64,000 bases of DNA. Source: Batillaria attramentaria (lineage: Eukaryota; Mollusca; Gastropoda; Batillariidae). A program made the position numbers and the translations under genes. Every line of letters starts with the position of its first letter. The stretch's first letter is position 1. The stretch lies in assembly GCA_018292915.2 (NCBI GenBank), contig JACVVK020000225.1, positions 300,001-364,000 on the forward strand, read 5' to 3'. The notes beneath the pieces were generated by a model that saw only the letters and a program-made list of their open reading frames with translations, did no database searches and was not told the origin of the DNA. Of the stretch, positions 37,541 to 47,258 are shown piece after piece.

Positions 37541-38489
37541 CTCTCTCTCTCTTTCTCTCTCTCTCCTTGTGTCCTTGAGCTTTTGTTCTGTGGTTATGAG
37601 AGAGAGAGAGAGAACGCTCGCCGCTGACGAATTGAGGGAAATAAACTGGTGGCATGCTATTTATTTACGTCAGTTACAATCACGACCCGTTGCCCGAGGA
37701 AATTGACAAAGAGCGACACCGTGCCAATTGCATCGGTCGGCCAAAATGCCGCGGGCCTAATTGTACGGACTTAATTACTATGACCTCCGCGTTACCTACA
37801 TGTTTACGGTTCTTGCACTGCAGCTAAAATTTGTTGCTTTTTGAGGAGGCAAAATTATTCTGACATTTCCATTGTGAACACACTTTAGTATTCGAGTGTG
37901 AAAATAGAGTAGTGATCAGACACCCCCCCCCCCCCCCCCCACGATATTTCCTCATGTGGTGAATAATGTCCTTCTGATGACCATACTGCTTTTCATGATC
38001 AGTAATTTCTGAACGTGGACGGTGACTTTCGATCACTGTCAGTAATTTATATATGTCCATTTTAATACATGTATGTCCTTTTTTGTATTTAGTAACTTTG
38101 TTTTAATGGTACATCTTAATTCGTTGACCTAATAAGCGCCTCTTGTCCTTTATAACGGACTCAATAAGCATATTGATGTATTGATCGGTTTATTAATTTC
38201 CATCCATCCCGTGTTTGTTGCAGATGACGCGCGGCAGAACGGAGCCAGCGTCCTGATCCACTGTCACGCGGGCGTGTCGCGGTCGGCCACCATTACCATC
38301 GCTTACATCCTCAAACACACCAAAATGGCCATGAGCGACGCGTACAAGTACGTCAAGGGCAAGCGCTCCATCATCTCGCCAAACTTCAACTTCCTGGGCC
38401 AGCTGCTCGAGTTCGAGCAGGACCTCAACCAGGGCAACTCGCCGCGCATCCTCAACCCTCGTCTGGTGGAGCTGGAGTCCACCGTCTGA
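20756..38489 (+). CDS. DUSP10: Dual-specificity MAP-kinase phosphatase, DUSP10/MKP-5 type (spliced, 4 coding exons)
   Basis: Join 20756-21572, 30199-30357, 31151-31336, 38224-38489: 475 residues, close to the 482 of human DUSP10. All introns are GT-AG and phase 1. Residues about 163-285 form the catalytically dead rhodanese/CH2 domain (VIDCRPF at 176-182). It includes the basic MAPK-docking stretch RRRLQQGK (204-211), which matches the DUSP10 subfamily. Residues about 319-465 form the phosphatase domain. It has the general acid Asp370 in PASDS, the P-loop HCHAGVSRS with Cys401 and Arg407, and the family end SPRILNPRL. The N-terminus is His-rich (13-24) and then poorly conserved. From the family, it should dephosphorylate Thr and Tyr of activated JNK and p38, acting as a feedback brake in cytoplasm and nucleus, like Drosophila puckered. 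All key catalytic residues are present, so I expect an active enzyme. Confidence 0.93.
22905..23275 (+). repeat. Minisatellite, unit 60-65 bp, intron 1
   Basis: AAGCAGCAATTTTGCCTCGT, followed by AAATTCTCCTCTACATCTTT and CTATTGTGCTGT, recurs with starts near 22970, 23030, 23091, 23154 and 23219, plus partial copies at the ends. The copies differ by substitutions and short indels. Confidence 0.88.
26215..26333. repeat. (GT)n and (CA)n in inverted arrangement
   Basis: About 22 GT units (26215-26259) and about 26 CA units (26282-26333) are separated by only 22 bases. The two arms are mutually complementary, so the pre-mRNA could fold into a hairpin of more than 40 base pairs. Confidence 0.93.
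29424..29476 (+). repeat. (CA)n microsatellite, intron 1
   Basis: About 26 uninterrupted CA units, followed by a G run at 29521-29534. Confidence 0.96.
30199..30357 (+). CDS. DUSP10: DUSP10-like exon 2: end of CH2 domain and linker
   Basis: 159 bases, phase 1 at both ends, residues 273-326. It follows the acceptor TTTTGCAG and precedes the donor TTG|GTGAGT. It encodes [14 protein letters not shown], the end of the rhodanese domain (family pattern GG...F....P.LC). A variable linker follows, then VLPFLFLG, the first strand of the phosphatase domain. Length and phase make it skippable without a frameshift, but skipping would remove that strand. Confidence 0.92.
30358..31150 (+). other. Intron 2 of the DUSP10-like gene
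   Basis: A 793-base phase-1 intron, donor GTGAGT and acceptor GCGTTACAG. It contains an (AAT/AAG)n tract near 30505-30530 and a C run near 30938. No other feature is seen. Confidence 0.85.
31151..31336 (+). CDS. DUSP10: DUSP10-like exon 3: phosphatase domain with general acid
   Basis: 186 bases, residues 326-388, phase 1 at both ends. It encodes [12 protein letters not shown], then [12 protein letters not shown] and the general-acid loop KRIPASDS (Asp370), then [10 protein letters not shown], all aligned with DUSP10-type phosphatases. It is much more GC- and CpG-rich than the flanking introns. The donor ATCG|GTAAGT is followed within about 50 bases by a minisatellite. Confidence 0.94.
31389..31652 (+). 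repeat. 30 bp minisatellite, intron 3
   Basis: About nine copies of a 30-base unit built from CCCAGTTAGACTTGTCCCAC plus CCAGACGCAT. Because the unit is a multiple of three without stops in several frames, long repetitive reading frames appear on both strands; they are artefacts. The array begins about 50 bases after the exon 3 donor. Confidence 0.95.
33778..33813. promoter_or_regulatory. CRE plus AP-1 motif cluster in intron 3
   Basis: TGACGTCA (33778-33785), a GCGCGCGCGC tract and TGAGTCA lie within 36 bases. JNK/AP-1 feedback on puckered-type phosphatases makes such sites plausible enhancer parts. However, TGA(C/G)TCA is common across the whole window, so the motif alone is weak evidence. 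Confidence 0.3.
33918..33966 (+). repeat. (GT)n microsatellite, intron 3
   Basis: About 24 GT units followed by GCGT tetramers and a GCGCGCG run to about 33985. Confidence 0.95.
37476..37565 (+). repeat. (CA)n(CT)n microsatellite, intron 3
   Basis: About 31 CA units pass into a CT run. A matching (GA)n lies at 37599-37612. Confidence 0.95.
38224..38489 (+). CDS. DUSP10: DUSP10-like exon 4: catalytic P-loop and C-terminus
   Basis: The last coding exon, residues 388-475 and TGA at 38487-38489. It starts after TTTGTTGCAG and encodes [20 protein letters not shown] (Cys401, Arg407). It then encodes [43 protein letters not shown] and the short tail ending in LESTV. The tail matches the DUSP10 subfamily end, where many other MKPs are longer. 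GC-rich codon use contrasts with the AT-rich intron upstream. Confidence 0.95.
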
Positions 38490-38611
38490 CGCACCCCCAC
38501 GCTCGTCGGGTCTTTGAAGTCTCTTGGGAAGCGGCGTTTTCTTTTTGTTTTTCAGTTGATGCTCGGCTGGACTTTGTGTTTGACGTGATCATCGGACTCT
38601 CTACTCTGTCG

Positions 38612-38790
38612 TGAATCTGAACGCGTACTTCGTGAAGCTGAACGCGTACTTCGTAAAGAGGGACGCGTTCTTCGTGAAGCTGGACGCGTTCTTGATGAAG
38701 ATGGACGCGTTCTTCGTGAAGCTGAAACGCGTACTTCGTGAAGCTGAAACGCGTACTTCATGAAGCTGAACGCGTTCCGTTAGTGAAGCT
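38612..38790 (+). repeat. Tandem 21-22 bp repeat just after the stop codon
   Basis: About nine imperfect copies of CTTCGTGAAGCTGAACGCGT with GAC/AAC and TACT/TTCT variants, starting about 120 bases after the phosphatase stop. Open frames through it on the minus strand are repeat artefacts. Confidence 0.9.
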
Positions 38791-39807
38791 GGACACGTTC
38801 TTCGTCTTCTTCAAGGTTCTGTTGGGACTGTTATGCACGACATCCGTTATTTTCTCATCAAGTTTGACTTTTGTTCTTACCTCCAAGGCTCTTTCACACT
38901 TGTCCTCCCGTGTCTTGTCAAAAGAACAGACCGAAAGAGAGGTGCACATTAAGCCGTCACTGGACCAAAGATTTGAAAAGTCTTCTGCCAAACTTCTGTC
39001 TTCAGTCCGCTTCCAGCTACGCCAAAGCCGACAACCCGCAGACGTCTGCGACTTGGTTCATTCGCACATGCAGCCATCTTCAGCAAGATCGCGTAGTCTC
39101 CTTTGAAGTTTTCATAGTTAAGATGACCACGGGGAAATCAAGAATGAGCTGACGTGACGGCGCCTGTGTGAAGGACTTCCTCAGCTGACTTCTGTCGGCT
39201 TTGCGGGCTGGGCGATGGCTGACTGGACCTTAAGTTTTCGAACGTTTACTGTGCATTTTGTTCCGTTTACACTGAGGCGTTTTTGAGTTTTCCTCTACCA
39301 CAGTTCTAGATCTCAGACGATTATATGACTTCAGGGTATTAACCGCCGATTCCTTTTCGCCCGCTCGGTTTCAAGAGGTGGTGGATGTATCCTCCGTACT
39401 TTGCCGAGTGGGTTTGAGATGGATCCAAGCGTTTAACCACGTGATCACCGGACTGATAACATTGTGTGACAATACTGCCATTTGCTTCTACAAACGTCAG
39501 TGGTGTGAACAGGGTGAGGTCAACAAGTACTTTAAATGTGCTTATGCGATTTCAGAGAAAGAGAGAAAAAAATATTTATTTGCACGGACTGAGACGCAAA
39601 AGGAGCACGGACTCACTTCCCACCCTCGATGACGCTTTATGATTTATCTCAGGAAATTTTACCGGAATGACTTGACCTGACTTGACTGTGCGATGCGCAC
39701 GTCACAAGGACTTACTCAGACAAAACTCACTCGCTGTTGATGACTCGCACATATAATTATATATTCATGAACTACGGCATTTGGACAGTCAGCTTTCTTC
39801 ATCATCT

Positions 39808-39860
39808 GTTATGACATCATCAGGTGTTGTGACGTCATCATCTGTTATGACATCATCGGA
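39808..39860. repeat. TGACATCATC / TGACGTCATC tandem repeats
   Basis: Three tandem segments of GTTATGACATCATC or GTTGTGACGTCATC, including a perfect palindromic CRE, TGACGTCA, at 39830-39837. This lies in the probable 3' UTR. Confidence 0.8.
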
Positions 39861-40313
39861 GGCAGCCACAAAGTCACATCGTTTTCGTGGTTCGCGGATC
39901 AAACTAAAACAGACTTTTCCACATTCCGTGTGTTTAAGTGGTCGGAAGTTGCTGTTCTCTTATCGTAAACCACCAGAATTTGAATGTCATTGCGTAAAAT
40001 CAAACTTGGTTACGTTTTGTGCCTTGATCGGGGTCCTTCTATACCCGGCGTGCTGTGACTCGTGTGAGATTATTTATCAGTCATTCATGAAAGTGCAATA
40101 TGTCTGTCGCATACATGTGTTTGGTGGATTATTTCTGTATAATTTTGTTCAGCTGTCAGGCCACAATTGCACGAACTGATAAGTCAAAAGCGCGCGTGTG
40201 CGAGAGAGAGAGAGAGATTGTACGAATACTTGACTTAGTTGTGAAAGGTGTACACGGTTTAAAAGACAACTTTGAATCGACCGAGAGACAGCTTCTGTCA
40301 GAGCATCTGAGAC

Positions 40314-40396
40314 ATGTCATACTGAGATAAAAATTATGTCGTACTGAGATATGTCATACTGAGATATGTCGTACTGAGATATGTCGTACTGAGATG
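40314..40396 (+). repeat. 16 bp tandem repeat, ATATGTCGTACTGAG
   Basis: Five copies of ATGTC(A/G)TACTGAGAT in tandem, with one interruption (AAAAATT) after the first. Confidence 0.9.
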
Positions 40397-42276
40397 AGCT
40401 TTTAGATTGGTGGTTCGGGAAATGCAGCAGAACGTAAGAGTGACTATCACTGTTGTCATTTGGGTGGATGCTAGGGTCGGAGTAGACAGAAAATGTTAGC
40501 AGTTTTAACGTGCTCGAAATCTAGTAGTTTGATAGATAATGAGCAGATTTTTTTTGTAAATTTCTAGAAACACGTAGTTTTTCCTATGCTGCTGTGCTGA
40601 TGGAGTGTAGCTTGGAACTGCATAGCATATGGTTCTGCAGCTAAGAAAGACCTGCGTGTTTTTTCTTCTACACTCTTAATTTTGTCGGCTGTCGCTTTCT
40701 TTTAACTTTTTTTTATCGACTAAGCAGTCTTCTGTTTGGGTATTTATTTTCGTTATGTTTCTTCCGCTGATTTTTTTTCTTAAATCGTTTTTTTTTTTTT
40801 TTTTTTTTGCATTGCACTGGAAAAAAAAAAAAAACAAAAAAACAGGTCATCCGAAGAAAATAGCTCTTGGGCACACTTTCAACATTTCGTTGTGCACACT
40901 TCGTTTTGAAATGTTTATCTCTCCGTTATTATATAGAGCAAGTTTGATAGCATTCCATGTGCCACTTTTGTCACAGGCACTGCAAGTAAGAGACAGCAAA
41001 TCTGGGAAGAACGACTTTAAAATATGACTTATAAATTATATGTCGTATCATCACTTCTACCTCTTGTTTAAACTTTATTAAGTCTTTATTGTCTTTGGAT
41101 TACGTGAGAATATGTGTGAGACTCAGTCAGTCACTGACTGGTCATCAGTTTTGTTCCGGGTCAGTGACTTTTTGAATGCCTGTAACGGGGTTCACTGAAC
41201 AGCGATGATCATACCCCTCCTGAATCAGTTTGATTGGTGGATATATGTTTGTTGTGTATGCTTGATATGTTTTGGGAGTTTGTATTCTGTGTACATGGTT
41301 TACGATTGTGTTTAATGCGTAGGTGATTGTTTTACTGAGGTGTCAGTTGACGCAGATGGACGCACGAGTATTTCTAGTCTGAACCAAAATGAGATGTTGA
41401 CTGAACACAAATCCGCTGAGATGAACTGCATAAAATGGCCCCCCTCAAAAACAAGCCCTCTTCAACCACCGCCTCTGCCTTATACAGCGCTCATGAGCCG
41501 CCGAACCGAATCAGTTACACAGTTGATGCGGTATCCCGATTCTGGGGCCGCCACAGCACTTGACCTCATTTAAATTGAAGTACCGCCGTCTTGTACCAAC
41601 CACAGTCCGCTATGCAGTCACGGATTCAGTCTCGGTACCCGGCACTACAGTCAGTTCAAACATTTCAGTTACTGATTTTGAATATCGATGTCGTCTTTGC
41701 TGGTTAAGGGCTAACATGGAAAAGTTTGTTGGCCCTGAATAAGCATCGCCAATCTTGAGATGGACGCCATCGAGTGAACCGAAGTGCTGGTAGTATACCG
41801 TGTGGCAGTCCGTCACGTGACCCGCGGCCCTACTCCGTCAGTCAGTCAGTGAAGGCATAGGACAGGTCGTCTTGTGTCAGGGTTCTGATGCATAAGACGA
41901 GAGCAAGCATGACGAAGTATTACTCTAGTGTACATAAATATCTATTTATTTATTCACTCATCCGATACTTACTTTGTACAAGTTTGGTCAAGACCACATC
42001 TACCGGGTTTGTGAATGAAACTGACCGTGACCGGCAGCTGTGGACCTGCAGCCGTCTAAGTTACACAAACTTCAAGTGAACCAGAAGCCGGTATACGACT
42101 AAGAAAAAGCGATGCGTAATATGGTTCATTTAGCTGACACGACTGTGAAATGCAAGTACAGTTCAGGTGCTTTTCACGCATAGTATTATATAAATACAGA
42201 AGGTTCAGTGAACAGTGCACAACATAAAGGATATTTTAACTTCTTGCCGCTGCCACTCTTCTCTAGTAACACTGCC

Positions 42277-42282
42277 AATAAA
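42277..42282 (+). terminator. Candidate polyadenylation signal AATAAA
   Basis: The first canonical AATAAA downstream of the phosphatase stop, followed by a GT/T-rich stretch (GTCTGTGGTCTCTTTGGT). A plausible proximal cleavage signal. Confidence 0.35.
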
Positions 42283-43323
42283 ATGTCTGTGGTCTCTTTG
42301 GTAGTGACTGCACAGCTGAGAAAGGTCTAAAACTGATATTTCATATGTCACAGTCTTGGGGGGGGGAGGGGGGGAATGTTCGAGGTCTTTGTGTAGCAAC
42401 TGAATATATACTTGAGTCTAGTGCAGATTATCCCGAATTTCGATTTCAATTTTGTAACCGGTAATATTTTTAAAAATCTGTGTGTGAAAATACGTGTACT
42501 ATATTCTCTGGAAAAAAGTGTCATTTGGTCTTTTGGTGTAACAACAAATTATTTGTGTTAGAAAGTTTCAGTGGAAGCATTGGTGTAACAAAGAGAATAC
42601 TTTGTGTAAGAACGTTTCAATGGAAGCATGTGAAACACTGGTGTTTTATTTCAGTGTGGAAGCCCCAATTGTGCGTTTTAATCGTAACTTTTTCGTGTGA
42701 ACTGAAAATGTAGCTCTGGGTTGTTACACGTCTAGATGTGTCTTCACAAACATTTCGGTAGACATAAGTGTATCGTAGGTGTTTAGAACTACACGCTAAA
42801 CGTGAAATGTGTACATGGGTGGTTCTGTGGTTTTGAATTTTTTTTTTCTGCGGTGATTTTTGTTTTCTTTTTTTTTTTTTTTTCGCGAATCGAACTCGCT
42901 GATTTTTAGAAGTGAAGTGACTTGTACTCACCCTGTCCTTTGTACAATGTGTCAGTTTCAGTCTGTGATTGATAGGTCGCCAGATCAGACATCAAACACT
43001 GTTTGTTTTAACCCCTCAAGTCATGTACCCTGCGTGCCCTGTCGGACTGCAAAAATGCCTTAGGACATTTACGCCTTTCATATCGTCGTAATGTGTGTAT
43101 ATATATATTATATATATACATATATATATATAAATGCGTGAGGAAGAAGTAAAATGTACACATGTAATGTATGTAAAAAAAAGACGACGCAGTGTGCGTC
43201 AGGACTCTGTGTTTAAGTGTTGTGACAAAATGTATGTTATTTTGTTATCGGCGTCAACTTGGGAGAGAGCGAATTATTATTGAAATTTATGTACATGATT
43301 CAGTCGTGATTCTCATTCTGAAA

Positions 43324-43329
43324 AATAAA
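43324..43329 (+). terminator. Candidate distal polyadenylation signal AATAAA
   Basis: AATAAA followed within about 25 bases by GTTTGTGTCC. It coincides with the end of the microsatellite-poor stretch, since CA/GT arrays resume at 43392. Confidence 0.35.
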
Positions 43330-43391
43330 TATCAGAGAAAGAGAAGTTTGTGTCCGTTATCGGTTCAATGGTCACGGTGTCGCCACCGTAT

Positions 43392-43540
43392 GGTGTGTGT
43401 GTGTGTGTGTGCCCCTCTCCTCCCAGCGACGAAAGCGCGCGCCAAACGGTAGCAAAAGAGTGAAGATGGACTGATACTTTCTTCGCATACGCATACACAC
43501 ACACACACACACGGATACGGATACACGTACACACGCACTG

Positions 43541-43575
<35 letters not shown>

Positions 43576-43597
43576 ACACACACACACACATACACAC

Positions 43598-43663
<66 letters not shown>
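43392..43663 (+). repeat. Clustered (GT)n and (CA)n arrays
   Basis: (GT)n at 43392-43411 is followed by several CA blocks with ACGGATACGG and similar interruptions, the longest at 43542-43663. Confidence 0.93.
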
Positions 43664-43665
<2 letters not shown>

Positions 43666-45559
43666 TGACATATGAAAGCCCTAACATAATACTACTGATC
43701 ATTCAGTATTAATAGTCAGTCAGTAACGGCATGAACTTGACTGACTTAGTGAAACCCTCAGCTGACGGATCCCACATGCACTGAAATTCATTGGAAACTG
43801 AATATGATGCCTTCGGCATGACCGCATTACTCATCCACTGGGAGCCGCGGCCGCCGGGTAGAGACGGAAAAAAAAAGGCCGGAAATGCAGAAAAGGAAGC
43901 GGCGATAACATTCTTTTTTTTACAATTGGCAAACACATTATTATTCTTATTCGAGTTGCAAGAGTATGTGACGCAAGTGCACTGGCCTGTATTTACTAGT
44001 AATTTACGCCCATGCCTGAAGTACAAGGATCAACCCACTTCGCCATGATGCACAAGATGTGCATGTACGTCAGTATGGGTTAATCGTTCCGGCGACTTCT
44101 GCACACACACACAAGCTGCACGTGCACGTGAAAGCGAAAAGAAAAACATGAGGAACACCTACGCTACTCAGACAAAAAGATCCTCCAGCCCCGTTTTCCC
44201 ACGGGGATGCATGTGGTTGCTATTTTTACCACCAGGTCTTCCAGCCATCATCCAGGAATGCTTCCCGACAGTCTGACATCAAAACACGAGTCATGTGACG
44301 CAAACAGCCTCGCTCTGGTCCCCCCCCCCCCCCACCCCGCAACCCGGGCGCGTGCGGGTGCCAAAAGCGGCAATAGAGTTGGGCAGGTACGCTCGCACAA
44401 GTTCACGACACTGAATTCCTCTTGGCACGAGTCATCCCGCGGCAGGCAGCGTGCGTGGAAGAGGAAGCTGAGGCGAACGAACTCCTGCACAGCTACTGTA
44501 GTGCTGGGTACCGGTCTTTTGACTCTTCGTGTTGCCGTATTTACCTGAGTCGGGGGGTATTCCTGTGTTGTGTGGGCCAGATTTAGCACCAGACGATCTG
44601 TTGTTTTGGACGCCTTGCTCGCCTGCATAGCCCCCCCCCCCCTCCCCTCTCTCCCTCCCCCTCCCCCTTCTGCCCTGTCCGGGTGTCCCCTCCCCCCCCC
44701 CCCAACTGAATCCCAGCCTGAAAAGCTCAGTGCATGTCTGAGTCAGTCTGGTCAAAACAATGGGATGCGCATCCCTTCCCAACAATTACTGACCCGACCA
44801 CGCGGAAAACAATTCTACCCTAAACTGGGCGGAAAAAAAGGCTAATCGCCTCTGAAATCAATGGCGTTTATACCCTATTCCGGATGATTGTAGAATTTCT
44901 GTCATCGGAAAAAAGGGCTTGCATGCCCCTTAAATTCATGGTGCTTATACACCCCCCTCCCCCCTCCTCCATTTTTGCCTCCACTGAGCTGGCGGAAAAC
45001 AATTTCCACATTGGCCTGCTCGGGTTTCCAGTTGCCAGGTGCTTCTGATTGTAATCAGAATCCCTGTGCACTGTCGGCAACGTTTATCTCTGGTCGTTGT
45101 ATTAGAAAGGTGATACTACAAACATGCACACAGGCGGCGTAATCTGTTTTGCAATTGTACCGTCATCCTGGCTTCATTGTTCGGTTAGCCTATCCAGTGA
45201 GGATCAGCACTGGATCACCGGCCTGACTCAATTCTCTCCTGAAAAAAAACTCGAACAGTTTTTCGGGGTTAGAGAGCCGGCTGTAATAGATTTTTTTTTG
45301 GAAGATCAGGCAAGGGCTAGTTGTTCTTCTTGTGGCCGGGTTTGTGGTTTTAATTTCTTTTGTTTACACGTACATCACTGAGACGGTCTCATCAAGTTCC
45401 TTACCTACACCCACCTGACCAATTCCGTTTGCCAAATCCGGCCTTCCGGCTTTTTAGAATTAAAAAATAAACTAACCGCAAACACCATTTTGAACAGTCT
45501 CACACATTCAAAGATCTTTTGCTTTTACCGACCTTCTCGCTGACACGGGGATTCTGTCC

Positions 45560-45593
<34 letters not shown>

Positions 45594-47191
45594 CGGTGTG
45601 CCCGGCGGTGCCATGTGGTGCAGCTGCAGAACTTAGAGAGAGAGAGAGAGAGAGAGACGTGTGTGTTGATGGGGGAAGGGGGGAAGGGGGCAGTATTGGG
45701 GCAGGAACTGGCAGTTTACGCACTCACACTTACTACCAAACCTCGGCTTTCATCAAATAGGAGAGTTCATTCAGTACGTCCAACGGGCCGGGCCGGGCCG
45801 TGCCGGGTTATCATCGAGCAGCACCGACCATCGCATGCTGAAAGACGCACATCGCGGCCGATGCGGAAGTGGTACTGACCTTGGCCGGCTGTTCAATGCA
45901 GAAAACGCCGCGCCAAACTAAACCAAATGGGCTCAGAATAGGATGACGGAAACTTGTGGGAAGACTTCCTTGTTTACCAGCCCCTGTTTAGCTTTATGGT
46001 TGCACGACGATGACATAGCTTTTGAACTGCAGCGCGAGCGCACCTCTCAGTCAGTGTTAGAGTCCACGGTAGGCAAAATGACCGCGGTCGAGTGTTTACG
46101 GTGCTACTCAAATCGAGTCAAACGTTTAGACGGTTGCTCCCACATAGAGCAAAATGTCTGAAACTGTATCAGTGATATGAGCATGCACCTATTTTCGTAA
46201 CGCTTTAGCCAAAGTGGTGTCTGGTCAATGAACTACCCGTTTCAATTTCTTTCACACCGACAAATCGAAGTCGGCTGGCCGCCGGAAACACTCGGTCAGT
46301 GCTACTCACATCAGTTTTGCAAACACTGAGGTGCTACTGTTTGGAAACACAAACACTTTATACTGGCGGTGCTATTATTTGGCAACACTTCTGAGTAACA
46401 CTCGTAACACTCGAAGCCGTTTTGATTACTCCCCCCCCCCACCCCATTCCCGGCCGGTGTATAGTGGAGGTTTAGAATAATTATTATCGGCCGGTTTAGT
46501 CACCGACGGCTGCACAAACAGTACACTGTATTATGTACCTTTAAAAAAAAAGAAGAAGAAGTTAAACTGGAGGCGTGCGATAAACATGAGATAGGACCGG
46601 AGCGTGAGTTTCTGGGGAGTGTAGGATCATCTTCGGTTTTTGCTCTCCGTCAGTCTGACGTAGATAACACAGTTTCGCCGACTTTTCGCATTCTATTTCC
46701 CTTTTTTTTCTGTTCTTTGCCCTGTGACGTCAGTTGTTGGTTTTTGTCCTGACGTCAGTAAAGCGAAAGGCACATAAGTCTTGGCATGAGTTACAAAATA
46801 CACATGTAATCGTGATTCGGGAGGATTTTGTGGTTCTTTTATCTGAGCAAAAAACTGTAGAGCTTTCTCTCAGTAGCCTGATAGCGATATGCACCTCACA
46901 CTGCATAAGGATAGTGCAGTCATAAATCAAAGTCAACCACGGGACTGAAGTCTGCAGTCTTCCACAGGCTTTCGGGACAACAACCTGGTTAGAGGCTTTT
47001 TCTCCGTTTCTCCGTCTGAGATATCACCCTTGTGTGGTGGAAAAGGACGTTAAGCCAGGAAACAACAAACAACATAATTCGTAGTCAATTCCCGTGTCGT
47101 AAACGCACTAGATAATTATCACTAGGACCGTGGTCCCGCGCGGTCATAACCCTCGTTCACTTTCACTTGACCACTGCACATCGACAAATCC
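43664..47191. other. Intergenic DNA without supported genes
   Basis: Short overlapping frames only. Contains C runs near 44321, 44632 and 44692, (GT)n at 45561-45592 preceded by a 9 bp hairpin (ACACGGGGA / TCCCCGTGT), and (GA)n near 45634. Two TGACGTCA sites lie at about 46725 and 46750, and a partial SINE at 46995-47070. Confidence 0.5.
46995..47070 (+). mobile_element. tRNA-SINE family A, tail fragment
   Basis: GGCTTTTTCTCCG...GATATCACCCTTGTGTGGTG followed by GAAAAGGACGTTAAGCC matches the 3' half of family A. The tRNA-like head is missing. Confidence 0.7.
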
Positions 47192-47258
47192 TCCCCCGCC
47201 GTAGATGGGGAGCCGGGGTGGCCGAATGGTAGAGCGTAGAACTTCTAATGCTCGGGTC

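Larger units (their letters stand above)
31337..38223 (+). other. Intron 3 of the DUSP10-like gene
   Basis: A 6887-base phase-1 intron, donor GTAAGT and acceptor TTTGTTGCAG. It carries a 30 bp minisatellite near its 5' end and (GT)n at 33918-33966. It also has a CRE (33778-33785) close to TGAGTCA (about 33807), (CA)n at 35132-35168, (GA)n near 35292, and (CA)n(CT)n at 37476-37565. Long C runs lie near 32025, 33409 and 37922. No coding sequence is recognised. Confidence 0.85.
38490..43350 (+). other. Probable long 3' UTR of the DUSP10-like gene
   Basis: From the stop codon to about 43350 the sequence lacks CA/GT microsatellites, unlike almost every other 5 kb here, and no new gene is visible. 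The first AATAAA signals on the + strand are at 42277-42282 and 43324-43329. An overlapping AU-rich element, ATTTATTTATT, lies at 41944-41954, with further ATTTA motifs upstream. Rapid-turnover AREs are common in inducible DUSP mRNAs. The 3' end is inferred, and a shorter UTR using a variant signal cannot be excluded. Confidence 0.5.

Noticed and set aside
21573..38223. AP-1 sites in phosphatase introns as gene-specific JNK feedback enhancers
   Set aside because: TGA(C/G)TCA is equally frequent in the first 20 kb, outside the gene, so enrichment is a property of the whole window. Only the CRE/AP-1 pair at 33778-33813 is kept, at low confidence.
38552..38761. Arg/Ser-rich minus-strand frame
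   Set aside because: Antisense translation of the 21-22 bp 3' UTR repeat.
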